Below, piece by piece: positions 33,680 through 43,154 of a stretch of DNA of 64,000 bases (its first letter is position 1; each line of letters opens with the position of its first letter). The DNA comes from Heloderma charlesbogerti (taxonomy: Eukaryota; Chordata; Lepidosauria; Squamata; Helodermatidae), in assembly GCA_026122225.1 (NCBI GenBank), contig JANEZZ010002758.1, positions 124,001 to 188,000 on the forward strand, given 5' to 3'. Both the position numbers and the translations under genes were made by a program. The notes under the pieces are model-generated. The model ran no database searches and was not told the DNA's origin. It saw only the letters and a program-made list of their open reading frames with translations.

Positions 33680-33905
33680 GTGGTCAAGAGTTTGAGCTAT
33701 AAATGAAGACATCGGTGGTACAAATCTCACCTCTGCCATGCACTCAGGAAAGCTGCTATCCCCCAGCCTCCTCTCTCCGTTTGCACTCTGAGGATAAGAA
33801 TACTGAGCTACCTTACAAGACTGTTGTGAACTTCACTGAGATAATATAGATGAAGTGTTCTGAACACTAAGTGCTGTGCAAATGCTACAATTATTACTGA
33901 AACCA
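33680..33905 (+). mobile_element. MIR-type SINE
   Basis: 'GCAGTGGTCAAGAGTTTGAG' (A-box side), 'CAAATCTCACCTCTGCCATG', 'CACTCTGAGGATAAGAATAC', and 'CTGTTGTGAACTTCACTGAG' follow the order of a MIR. The element ends 'AATGCTACAATTATTA'. Confidence 0.7.
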
Positions 33906-33968
33906 CTTAAAAAAAAAAACAGTTGAAATGTGACTGCCCTTCACTGCCTTTGTTAGGTCTGATTCAAC

Positions 33969-34281
33969 AATTCACATGATCACAGGGTGGTTAATAAGCC
34001 ACAGTGGCTTGTTAACCACACTGCGGGTGTCGGTCAGGTGCTGGCCCAGTTTACATAATTATCCTCACTGGACATGGCTTGTCATGACATCCAAAGCTGA
34101 CAAAGGTGAGTGGGTGGGGTGGTTAACAAACCACCCCAAACCCATGGTTTGCTGGGTTTGGACATCATAACAAGCTGTGCCCAGTGAGAGTAATTATGTA
34201 AATTGGGCAGTATGTGACCAGCACCCACAGGGTGGTTAAGAAGCCACCCTGGCTTATTAACCGTCCTGCAATTGTGTGAAC
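33969..34281. mobile_element. foldback element (family H)
   Basis: The left arm 'TTCACATGATCACAGGGTGG' pairs with the right end 'CCGTCCTGCAATTGTGTGAA', and 'TTAATAAGCCAC' pairs with 'TGGCTTATTAA'. An inner hairpin 'GGTGGTTAACAAACCACC' lies near 34120. Target duplication is unclear. Confidence 0.6.
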
Positions 34282-34308
34282 GAGGTTGATGTGTTGGGCA
34301 TGTTACAG

Positions 34309-34521
34309 CTTGTCCTACGAATTCGTAATGAAATCCAGCGCCTCAAAGACTCTTGTGCACATGCAGGTTTATTGGAACTCCAGTGCAGATTGGAATGTTC
34401 TGTTAAATCTGTTCCATGGCTCTGTGCTGGCAGATCTTTGACTGAGTTTTTCCTGGCGAGATCCAAAGAAGAAGAAATAGTCACCCCCATGGTAAATGCA
34501 CTGTATCTTTTTCTTGACAAG
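34309..34521 (+). CDS. candidate exon, product not recognised
   Basis: Exactly 71 open codons lie between a GTTACAG acceptor and an AAG followed by GTGAGTA, a near-ideal donor. Both borders are in phase 0. The peptide starts 'LVLRIRNEIQRLKDSCAHAG', continues 'LQCRLECSVKSVPWLC', and ends 'RSLTEFFLARSKEEEIVTPM', 'VNALYLFLDK', which reads like an alpha-helical repeat protein. The frame stays open on both sides by chance, so it could also be a fragment. The foldback element at 33969-34281 abuts the 5' side, so the polypyrimidine tract is weak. No other exon of the same gene was identified. Confidence 0.4.
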
Positions 34522-35088
34522 GTGAGTACAAGAGAGGACTCAGGGCAGCCTGTTTCCCCCATAGGCTTTAAGATAATGTCTTTGGCTGCTATTACAGGAG
34601 AATTCCTTTTTAAAAAGAACAAAAAAATTCTGGCTATCTCTTCTGCTGGAAAGCCCAAGGCATAGTCAACATTCATAATATTATTTAGGTTTTATTCTTA
34701 TTTATTGCTGTGCTGTTTCAGGCCGTTTTCATGTCATTTCACATCCCTACAGCATGCGGAATAACCTGATGTTGGTCATTGTTCAAGAATAACACCCACT
34801 TTATTTCCTTCCAGAGCTCAGTTGCCAGTGGTGTATTTTTTTAATTGTTCATTGAAGCGTTTATTTGCTCATCATATCACAGGCATTCAGGAGCTATGCC
34901 AAGAAGAGGTTTCCAATAAAGGAGATGGCTGCTTAATGGCTTTTCATGCTTCTGGCATAAGCATAGTGATAAAAAGTCCTCTGATTCATTAAAATATGTA
35001 CTGATTTCATCCAGCACTTGTCCACGAGGCTTGGACTTCTTGAAGAGTTTGTTTCTCGTTTTTCTTTCTCAGCAGTAGCAGTCAGACG
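34522..35088. other. no recognised feature
   Basis: Sequence after the candidate exon, with no recognised repeat. Confidence 0.4.
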
Positions 35089-35102
35089 TATTAGTAATAA
35101 TA

Positions 35103-35371
35103 AAAAGTGTCCCCAACCAGTCGTGTCCGACTCTAGGGTGTGTTGCTCATCTCCATTTCTAAGCTGAAGAGCCAGCGCTGTCCGAAGACGCTTCCATGGT
35201 CATGTGGCCGGCATGACTGAACACCGAAGTGCACGGAACGCTGTTACCTTTCCCGCCGAAGCGGTACCTATTTATCTACTTGCAATTCCTTGCTTTCAAG
35301 CTGCTAGGTTGGCGACCTTCCGGTCTGCAGTTCAGCGTCTTAACCACTAAGCCACCGCGGCCCCTCATTTT
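35103..35371 (-). mobile_element. Sauria SINE, minus orientation
   Basis: This is the reverse complement of the 20663 element: the tail 'CCAGTCGTGTCCGACTCTAG' is on the left and the tRNA-like head 'CTTAACCACTAAGCCACCGC' on the right. The 14-bp duplication TATTAGTAATAATA is exact (35089-35102 and 35372-35385). Confidence 0.9.
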
Positions 35372-35983
35372 TATTAGTAATAATAGTTGGCTTTAAATGA
35401 AGGAAGCTGCAGTTGTAGAACTGCACTGATAGACCAGAAATATTCACCTTGCAGCATTGAATGTATTATACAGCGGCTGAGATCCTGCCATTGTCAGGTA
35501 GTGTTGATTTTCTGTGTTACAAATATAAGGATTGTTTTGCTGGTCCATTTGTCCATCATTTTGTTCCCAGCAGTGGGCAGTCAGAGATGCTCACAAGCAG
35601 GGGAAAAGGACATGGCCTTACCCTTGAGCTCTCCAAAGCAGTGCACATGGGCACAACTGTGCCAGAAGACACCTCTCTTGGCACCCACCAGGCTCCTTGC
35701 CACTTCTGATTTTTATTTTGTTTCTTAAGGAGTTTTTTAAATTCTAAAAATGCTTTTAACTGGCTTCCTGCAAAGTGAAGGGCAGCCCTCCAGCACCAAC
35801 TTTATTTGTGTCTATAAGAATAGCATTATGCCTTGTACTTAGGTTGTTCTGTAAGTTACTTTTCTGTTAGTCTTACCCATTTGCCTTCTGGGAAATGTGT
35901 ATTTTGTGACTGGCCATGCCCCCTGTGGCAGCCATTTTGTGAGAGTGCTCACAACACTTAAAATTCCGAATGTGCCCACCAAC

Positions 35984-36695
35984 TAGGGATGTCAGAGAAT
36001 TCTGCCACGGACTCCAGTGAGGCCGGATTCTTTAGAATCCAGCCCCCGCGGAATCCGTGGCAGAACGGCCTCCCCCACCCCGCCACCCTGCGGAATCCCC
36101 CCAGGATGAAACGTACCTGGTGGCGGATCTTGCAGCTCCGGCTGCGGTGGCAGCTGCGGCAGTGGTGGCGGCTCTGGCTGGTCTCCCAGCCGCTGCCGGG
36201 CTGCTGCGGCTGCAAATGGCGGCCGTCGTAGTGGTCACCATTTACGTCCTTGCACTTGCAGTAAGCCATGATAGGCTATGTAAATACTTACATAGACTAT
36301 CACGGCAAAGAGCAGAGGCACAAATGGCAGCTGCTACACCATTTGTGTCCTTGCGGTAAGCCATGATAGGCTACAGAAGTATTTACGTAGCCTATCACGG
36401 CAAAAGGCAGCCACGCAAATACTTACGTGGCCTACCATACCTAAAAAATACTTACGTAGCCTATCATGGCCTACTGCAAGGACGCAAATGGTGGTCGCTA
36501 CGGCGGCCGCCATTTGCAGCCGCAGCAGCCCGGCAGCGGCTGGAACTCTGGCTGTGGCTGGCCCCGGCTGGCGGCTCTGTGGAGCCGCTGCGGAGCGGAG
36601 CCGGCTGGGGAGGATTCCGGGAGAAGGGATGGAGTGCCTCCCTCCCCCCATGGATTGACCGGCTCGGAGCCAGGTAGGGTTTTTGTACATCCCTA
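35984..36695. mobile_element. family A palindromic MITE, copy 7
   Basis: This 712-bp element starts TAGGGATGTCAGAGAATTCT and ends TACATCCCTA. The duplication CCACCAAC is exact (35976-35983 and 36696-36703). The GATAGGCTA...TAGCCTATC hairpin is amplified to three or four units (about 36267, 36361, 36413 and 36440). A CCAGGTAGGG sequence replaces the usual donor near 36671. Confidence 0.9.
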
Positions 36696-36849
36696 CCACC
36701 AACCCAAAAAGCTTGGGGATCCTCACTTTCCCCTGTTGCTTGTCCCCAGCATCTGACATTCAGAGGAAAACTACTACCCATGAAGGATTTCTTTAGCCAG
36801 CAGGACTAATTACTATCCTCCATGTTTCCAGCAGTGTGATCCTATACAT

Positions 36850-36978
36850 CAGGGTTAGGCAGAAACTAGATCTCCAGAAGTTTTGGATGTCAGCATTCCT
36901 GACCATTAGCTATGCTGGCAGGGATTTCTGGGAGCTGAAGTCCAAAACATCTGGAGATCTACCTCCTGCTCACCCCTG
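36850..36978. mobile_element. family E hAT-like foldback MITE
   Basis: CAGGGTTAGGCAGAAAC and CTGCTCACCCCTG are the ends, with 'GATCTCCAGAAGTTTTGGA' arms. The exact 8-bp duplication CTATACAT stands at 36842-36849 and 36979-36986. Confidence 0.85.
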
Positions 36979-36989
36979 CTATACATGTC

Positions 36990-37060
36990 TACCCAGGAAG
37001 TAAATATCATTGGGTTAACTATGTCTTACTCCCAGGTATGTGTCTGGGAGATTGCAGCCT
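36990..37060 (+). repeat. family F repeat
   Basis: 'GTCTACCCAGGAAGTAAATA', then 'CTTACTCCCAGGTATGTG', ends 'GGAGATTGCAGCC'. It lies next to the family E copy. Confidence 0.45.
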
Positions 37061-37721
37061 ACTCTTTTTTAAAGGCATATAACCCAATCTTACAGCAGCA
37101 AATTCCAGTTCTAGTTTTATAGGGGAAATGCTATGTTGTAGTAGAGCTCACGGGGTTGCAGCACCTGCACCTTTTGATTAGCCGGGATTCTGACGTCATC
37201 TGCCACCCTCTTCAGTCTTCCCTTTTCCCTCTGAGCTAGCTGCAGTCCTCACAGGAGCTGGAGGAAATGAATTTTCCAAGCAAAAATGCATCATTCCCTG
37301 TTGTACAATATATCGTATGAAGTTTTTTGGAGTGGCTTGGTCTTAAATAGACAATTGAGACTAATCAGCTTTATAAAAGATCTCCTGGTGGAGATGAAAA
37401 CGACTAGAACTGCATTTTTTTAAAAACTCTTTTTGGGGCCATGGCTATGGAGACTGTCATGATAAGTGCCTGCACTTCAAACTTTACAGCTACATCACTG
37501 GGAAAATGTCCCTCTTTCCACATTCTGTACTTCATGTTTCAAGAGCTGCTTGCTTGAAATGGCTCTGTGCTTTCCTATCAGGCAGACTTTCCTTCTTCAA
37601 GCTGAAGATCAGTTGGAGGCTGATTGTTTTAGTTTCATGTATATTTATATTTTTTATTATTGTACAGTGCCTGGATATGTTATATATGGCAAGAGTTATA
37701 GAAATATTTTAAAGTAAATAA

Positions 37722-37805
37722 GGGCACAATCCTATGCATAGCTGGCTGGGGAATGCTGGGAGTTGTAGGACCTTTTTCTGTCTCAACATGCATAGGACTG
37801 TGCCC
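37722..37805. mobile_element. family B MITE with shortened arm
   Basis: GGGCACAATCCTATGCATAG is on the left and CATAGGACTGTGCCC on the right. TAA stands on both sides (37719-37721 and 37806-37808). The left arm has lost most of its length. Confidence 0.7.
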
Positions 37806-37821
37806 TAAATATACTAACAAA

Positions 37822-37943
37822 GTGCAGGGCAGCTGCAGCACAGAGGGAATCCTCTCCTCTGTGCTACTTCCACCCTGCATTGGATAGGCGGTCACCTCTG
37901 ACTTCAGCAGAGGTCAGAGGTGCCCATCTGTAGGATTGCGCTC
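37822..37943. mobile_element. family C fragment
   Basis: 'GTGCAGGGCAGCTGCAGCAC' to GGATTGCGCTC matches the right part of the 59818 copy. It is followed by TAA. Confidence 0.55.
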
Positions 37944-38326
37944 TAAGAGAATAACAAGCTTTAGCTAAGATGAGGCATGTTACAAACATCCCTAAATATA
38001 CACAAGTTATAATCACTAAAAGTATAATGAAGATATTGTTAACAGTAAAACCTAGGTTCTTCTCAATCAAACAGTCAATATCAAAGTTTCATATTTACCT
38101 AAATGGAAGGCATGGTGGGAGAAGCTAACCTAAGCATATATGGCGGGTTTCTAGTTCTGTCAGGATCTCTCTCTCTCAAACAAATCAGTCCCTGGTCTTT
38201 TATAACTCCCAAGAAGTCGATGACCTCATCCTTGGTTTCGGACCTGGTCGTACCACTATTCCCATTTTTCTCAATGTAACCAGGCCTGCCATTGACACCG
38301 GTAACACCTAGCCAAAGGTATCCCTG

Positions 38327-38898
38327 TGTCAGGATTGATTCTGAGCACAGGGAGATAGTTACCAGCTCAGATTCAGAAGAGGAACAGCCAGAACCAGGGA
38401 ATGCATTTTCCCAAGCCAGTTCAGATATGGGTAGGCGTGCTTCTCAGGTTACTAACTACCAGATGGCTGGGCCTGAAGCTCCCCCCCTTGCTCCCCTCTG
38501 CGAGAAGCTGGGATGAGGAGGAGGAGGAGGAGGAGAGTGGGGGCTGTGACCTAAGAGATGCTAGACTACAGCGCAGAGCTAAGAGGGAAACGTCAGGGGC
38601 GGAGCTCAGATGGTCGACTTGGTGAGCGATGCGTGAGAGGCGATGGAGGGAAGCATCACTGGAAGGGCTGGACATCCCTCCCTAAGTTTGTCTAGCCAGC
38701 AAACCTCACTTCAAACTGTAGGCAATGTCGATGTTCCCATTTGAATCCCCTGGAGGCATTCCTTTGTAGCCTGAGAGTCCTTAAGGATTTGCATCTGTAA
38801 TGAACCTGTTGATAATGAATTAAAGGCCTGAGACAGAACCCCCTCTGTTTGTGTGTGTGAGTGCATCTGGAAAGAGGGGGCCCAAGGGAAACGTGACA
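38327..38898. mobile_element. solo LTR of a retrotransposon
   Basis: This 572-bp unit begins TGTCAGGATTGATTCTGAGC and ends AACGTGACA. The 5-bp duplication CCCTG is exact (38322-38326 and 38899-38903). TG...CA ends with a 5-bp duplication fit a Ty3/Gypsy-type or ERV-type LTR, and no internal coding region or second LTR is near. It contains a GGA-rich run (38516-38536). The LTR strand is not assigned. Confidence 0.75.
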
Positions 38899-38903
38899 CC
38901 CTG

Positions 38904-39625
38904 CTAAACTAAGTAGCTGGCTGCTTCCAGTACCTAACTGACCCACTTGTGCCAGCCTTCCTTCAACTCCAAGAATACATTCTATTACTCATAGTTACCT
39001 CACAACACACACACATGGAACTAGTCATGTCTACAAAATACAAGAAATGCTTATCAGTTCCACACAGTACAGTTCCACACACTACAGGTCCTGCTGGCAA
39101 AACAGAACAAGTGGGGGCGCAATTTTATCCAGGGTTGGCCCAAGCAGCTGCCATGGACCAACCAATCTGAGACAGGTATCCAAGGAGTCTTTGTAGCATC
39201 TTCTTTATGGCTCAGATACATTTTTTTTAAAGACATTTAAAAATCCTTGCTGTGCAGAGTTTTTCCATCTTTCCTCTCACTGCTGAGAATGCCCTTAATT
39301 TGCTTCTGTGGTGCTGACAGTTCTGAATAAATGCACATGGGGGCATTGGCTCTCCTTCTGCCACTTTTCAATGATGGGATACTTGGCCGGTTTGCAAAGC
39401 CTTTATCTTACCAAACTTTGTCAACAACTCAGGAGCCTGTCATATCTGAGAAAAGGAAATTAATGTGCAAATGAAGCCAATCATTGTATCAAATCCAACT
39501 ATGCTTACATGCTTTCTGGAACTACAATAGTTCAGTTTGAGAGCCAACGAAATATCATGGTAATTACGTCAAAATCAATCTGGCTGGAAGAACACTTGGT
39601 CATTGTGAGTGTCGGCATAGCAATT
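38904..39625. other. no recognised feature
   Basis: Unique-looking sequence between the solo LTR and the nested MITE pair. Confidence 0.4.
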
Positions 39626-39633
39626 ATGCAAGT

Positions 39634-40128
39634 CAGCCTTCCCCAACCTGGCACCCTCCAGATGTTTTGGACTATGAGCATCTCAACACCAGCCTAAAAT
39701 CCCGCATTTAAAACAGGGCTTCCTGTTTCTATTTTAAATGCAGGGTCACAACGGACTTCCTTTACATGAGCCTCCTTTACCCCCTTATCTGAGTCTTCCA
39801 TATGTTTCATTATACAGGTGCTAGATGGCACTGTGGTGTAGCTCCTCTTATTGCGGCTTTTTTTCATGGGGGAATTCAAGTGGAACTCAAACACTGTAAT
39901 TTGATAGCTCATTATCTCTGATCTTTTAAAAAATGCAATAAAGGTCATTTCGTGCGGGAGACGCCCTGGAGGTTGGCAACATCATGTAAAGGACCCGCAA
40001 ACATCCGTGAGTAACCAGTCTCAGTGGCAGGATAAAAGCTCCATGTGAAGAAGCCCTACAACTCCCAGTATTTCTGACCATTGGCCATGCTGGCCAATAT
40101 CTGGAGGGCTCCAGGTTGGGGAAGGCTA
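39634..40128. mobile_element. family E hAT-like MITE interrupted by family D
   Basis: The ends are CAGCCTTCCCCAACCTGG and CCAGGTTGGGGAAGGCTA. The duplication is ATGCAAGT (39626-39633) and ATGTAAGT (40129-40136). The foldback is split after 'GATGTTTTGGACTAT' by the family D element at 39676-40056. Confidence 0.8.
39676..40056. mobile_element. family D MITE, nested in family E
   Basis: The imperfect inverted ends are GAGCATCTCAACACCAGCC and GCTCCATGTGAAGAAGCCC. A 3-bp TAY target (TAT and TAC) fits the family E consensus 'GGACTACAACTCC'. A second copy lies at 59710-60518 in the opposite orientation. Confidence 0.65.
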
Positions 40129-40229
40129 ATGTAAGTTAATGAGCAAATTCTTCTTGTGATCATATTTATGGAGGAGCCCATAATTCACCAGTACGGCCCT
40201 CCACCCGACATTTCTGCAGCGTTGATTGT

Positions 40230-40645
40230 CAAATTCATAAGAAGATAAGAGTCATGCTGGAAGACTCAAGGCCTATCTAGCCCAGCATTCTGTTCCCACA
40301 GTGGCCAACCAGATGCTTATGGGAAGCCCACAAGGAGGACATAAGTTCAATAGCACCCTCTTGCTTGTGTTCTGCAGGCAGCAACTGGTATACAGAGGCA
40401 TAGTACCTCTGATACTCAAGTAATATATAACCATCATGTCTAGTAGCCATTGATAGCCTTAACCTGCATGAATTTGTCTAATCCCCTTTGAAAACCATCA
40501 AAGTTGGCAGCCATCACTGCATCTACTGGTTGGTTGTAAATTCCATAGTTTATGCACTGTGCAAAGAAGTACTTTCCTTTATCTGTCCTTAATCTCCCAC
40601 CATTTAGCTTCATTGCTTGTCTCGCTATTGCTGAAATGGCAGCTA
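40230..40645 (-). mobile_element. CR1 3' end, minus orientation
   Basis: 'CAGTGGCCAACCAGATGC', 'CCATCACTGCATCTACTGG' and 'AAGAAGTACTTTCC' match the 3' region of the CR1 at 1416-1850. It is strongly 5'-truncated. Confidence 0.8.
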
Positions 40646-40989
40646 TATGCATAAAAGTCTAAAAGAGTTGCTTGTACCCCCCAAATGTATTCATTTTAAC
40701 TTGTCGTGGACCGAGATGGACTTAGGGATTTGTCCCAAAGTGGGACTGCCAACTAAAATGGAAAGTTCTGCTTGTATACAAGATCACAAGGGTGGGTAGT
40801 GCTGTTTTTAATTTGTTTTCACATGCCCAATATGGCATGCTCAGTGGTACCCAAAATGGCCAGCTAAGTAGGCAAGGGACTGAAGGGAGTTTTATGGAAC
40901 AGTCAGATTAATCACACTCTTAGTCTTTTTGACTGACCATCGTGAGCAACAAAAGTTATATTCTTAATATGTATTGTGGAATACTGAGC

Positions 40990-41437
40990 CGGAGCAATCC
41001 TATGTAGATAGATGGCCGCCTCCGAACTTGGAGGCAACCGCCTATCCAATGCACGGCGGGAGAAGCACAGAGGGGATCCTTTCCTCTGTGCTCCCGCTGC
41101 CCTGCAAATGTGGCTAGATGGATGATTTAGGCTGTCTAGCCATGGGACGTTGGAGCATGGGGTGGGGAGGCCGGACAACACATAGGAAGTGTTGTACCAG
41201 CACTTCCGCACTCCCCACCCTGCCCCAGGGAATGCCCCCCCTTTGCCCCACTCCATGCTGCCCTTACAAGTGTGGAGCATGGGGACGATCCGTGCTGCCT
41301 ACGAGGCCACAGGGAAGGGGATGGGGAGGCAGTTTTCTGGGAACCAACCTCGGAATGCGGGCTCCGACATAATTTCCCGGTAACTGACCAGTCCTATGGC
41401 AGTCTAGCCACTGTCTAGTGGCCATAGGATTGCACCC
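40990..41437. mobile_element. family C Harbinger-like MITE
   Basis: The left end is CGGAGCAATCCTATG and the right end CCATAGGATTGCACCC, followed by TTA. 448 bp, same orientation as 23984. The left target triplet is degraded. Confidence 0.65.
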
Positions 41438-41574
41438 TTAGTTATGAGTAATGCACTCAAGCTCATAGAAGGAAATATTACCCTCTTGCATCTCAATAGC
41501 CCGCATCCCCTCCCTAATGCTGATATTTTATGTATACACTATTGAAGGATCTGGCTTCGTATAGGTTGGACTAG

Positions 41575-41862
41575 CCCTTAGTTCGGTACAACAAAGCCTT
41601 CAAGCAAACCTACACAGCTGCCAGAGTTGGTCACATTGCACCCACCCTGGATGAGTGAAGCCATGCCCACTGACACGCCTAGGTATGGCCCCTGCCAGGG
41701 TGCCCCCTGAAGGAGGGGGTCTGTCCATTCACCTGAATGGTGAGGGTGCTGTTGTGTCCTGCTTGTGGGTTCCTGGTTGACAGCTGGTTGGCCACTATGT
41801 GAACAGAATGCTGGACCAGATGGACCCCTGGTCTGATTCAGCATGGCTCTTCTTATGTTATT
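41575..41862 (+). mobile_element. CR1 3' end
   Basis: 'GTTGGCCACTATGTGAACAG' and 'CTGGTCTGATTCAGCATGG' to 'TCTTCTTATGTTATTA' is the plus-strand CR1 3' terminus. No feature was recognised in 41863-42582, apart from a (CA)n at 42169-42184. Confidence 0.75.
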
Positions 41863-42582
41863 ATGAGGGAGGCTGCCCCACAGCAGGGGCAGGCTTATAA
41901 CCCTTTCCTCCAGCCTATTAACCCCCCCCCTTGGCTTCAAACTGTATGGATTGCAAAACAATGGTTAGGAACGTCTGCCCCCAGTGCCTGAAGATGTTAC
42001 TTCAGGCTTCAACCACATGGACACATTTCAGTTAATTAAACTTTATTAATGCATTTAAGAAACAAACTAATCCTGAGGCACACACCTCTACGATCCCCTT
42101 AGTATGCCTGCCAAGTTTCAGGTGTCTCGTTTCACAGTCTTGATGCTATGGCACTGACGGTGAATAGACACACACACACACACTGTCTTATTATTATAGG
42201 TGACATACATCACTTAGGTGTTACATACAACTATACTCATCAACTTCTTTGTTCCAGAAGTTTCTGCTAGACACAGAAACATCTGGAAAAAATCAGTATA
42301 CATACTATTCAGCCCTCCTCTGTCCTGTCTTTCCCTGTGGGAGAAGGTAGGAGTTGGAGGAGACACAGCCCCTTCATGTTGGATCCCCACAGGATCAGAG
42401 CTCAGTCCCTCTGGCCTCCTGTCCCTGTGATAGGAGGAAGAAGAAGATGCCAGATGACGATGATGTTTTCTCTACATTTGATCATTGGTAGCTGAATGTG
42501 TCAACTAAGTTCACTGAAAGGCATCACAGTTAATATGGAGGTGACAAGGAAGTTCTCATCTGTAGAGTTATATCTGTAGCAC

Positions 42583-43154
42583 AAGGGTGGGGAATCTCTC
42601 AGCCCTCAGAAGCCACTCTTGAGGGCCGTATTCCAGTGATAGGAAGGGCTGAAAGTAAAGGAGGTGGGACCAAGGGCAAAAGGGCTGGGGCCAAATATAT
42701 AAAACATATTAGCATATTGTAGCTTAAAGCTCTTACTGACAATAACTGGGCCTTAGGGGAGGCATTTTTAGAATGGGGGAAAGAACTGCGCAAAAGCCAG
42801 GAAACCACCAAATGATTTATTTTTTTATTTATTGCATTTATACCCCGCCTTTTTTCCTCTTGCAAGGAACCCAAGGAGGCTTACGTTATCTTCCTCCTCT
42901 CCATTTTATCCTCACGACAACAACCCTGTGAGGTGGGTTGGGCTGAGAGTCTGTGGCTGGCCCAAAGTCACCCAGTGAGCTTCCATGGCCGAGTGGGGAC
43001 TAGAACCCGGATCTCCCAGCTCCTAGTCCAACACTCTCGCCACTACACCACACTGGCTTGGTGAAAGGTGGGGGCAGGGGCAGGGGTGTAAACTTCTGGG
43101 GAACCTCAGAGAGACAGGTTGGGACCCCAGGTTTGAGATTCCCCATCCCTGTTG
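42583..43154. mobile_element. hAT-like foldback split by a SINE
   Basis: CAAGGGTGGGGAATCTCTCA on the left pairs with GAGATTCCCCATCCCTG on the right. A tRNA-derived SINE sits between the arms. A duplication was not seen. Confidence 0.5.
42818..43058 (-). mobile_element. tRNA-derived SINE (MIR-like), full length
   Basis: Read on the minus strand: an A-box region 'GTGTAGTGGCGAGAGTGTTG' and a B box 'GGGTTCTAGTCC'. A body follows with 'TGACTTTGGGCCAGCCACAG' and 'CAGGGTTGTTGTCGTGAGGA', then an L2-like tail 'GGCGGGGTATAAATGCAATA'. Confidence 0.8.

Noticed and set aside
36357..36470. CRISPR-like regularly spaced palindromic repeats
   Set aside because: The spacing is irregular, the units are parts of a transposon palindrome, and the genome is a vertebrate.
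38421..38675. Ser-rich open frame on the minus strand
   Set aside because: It lies inside the solo LTR and reflects its GGA-rich run.
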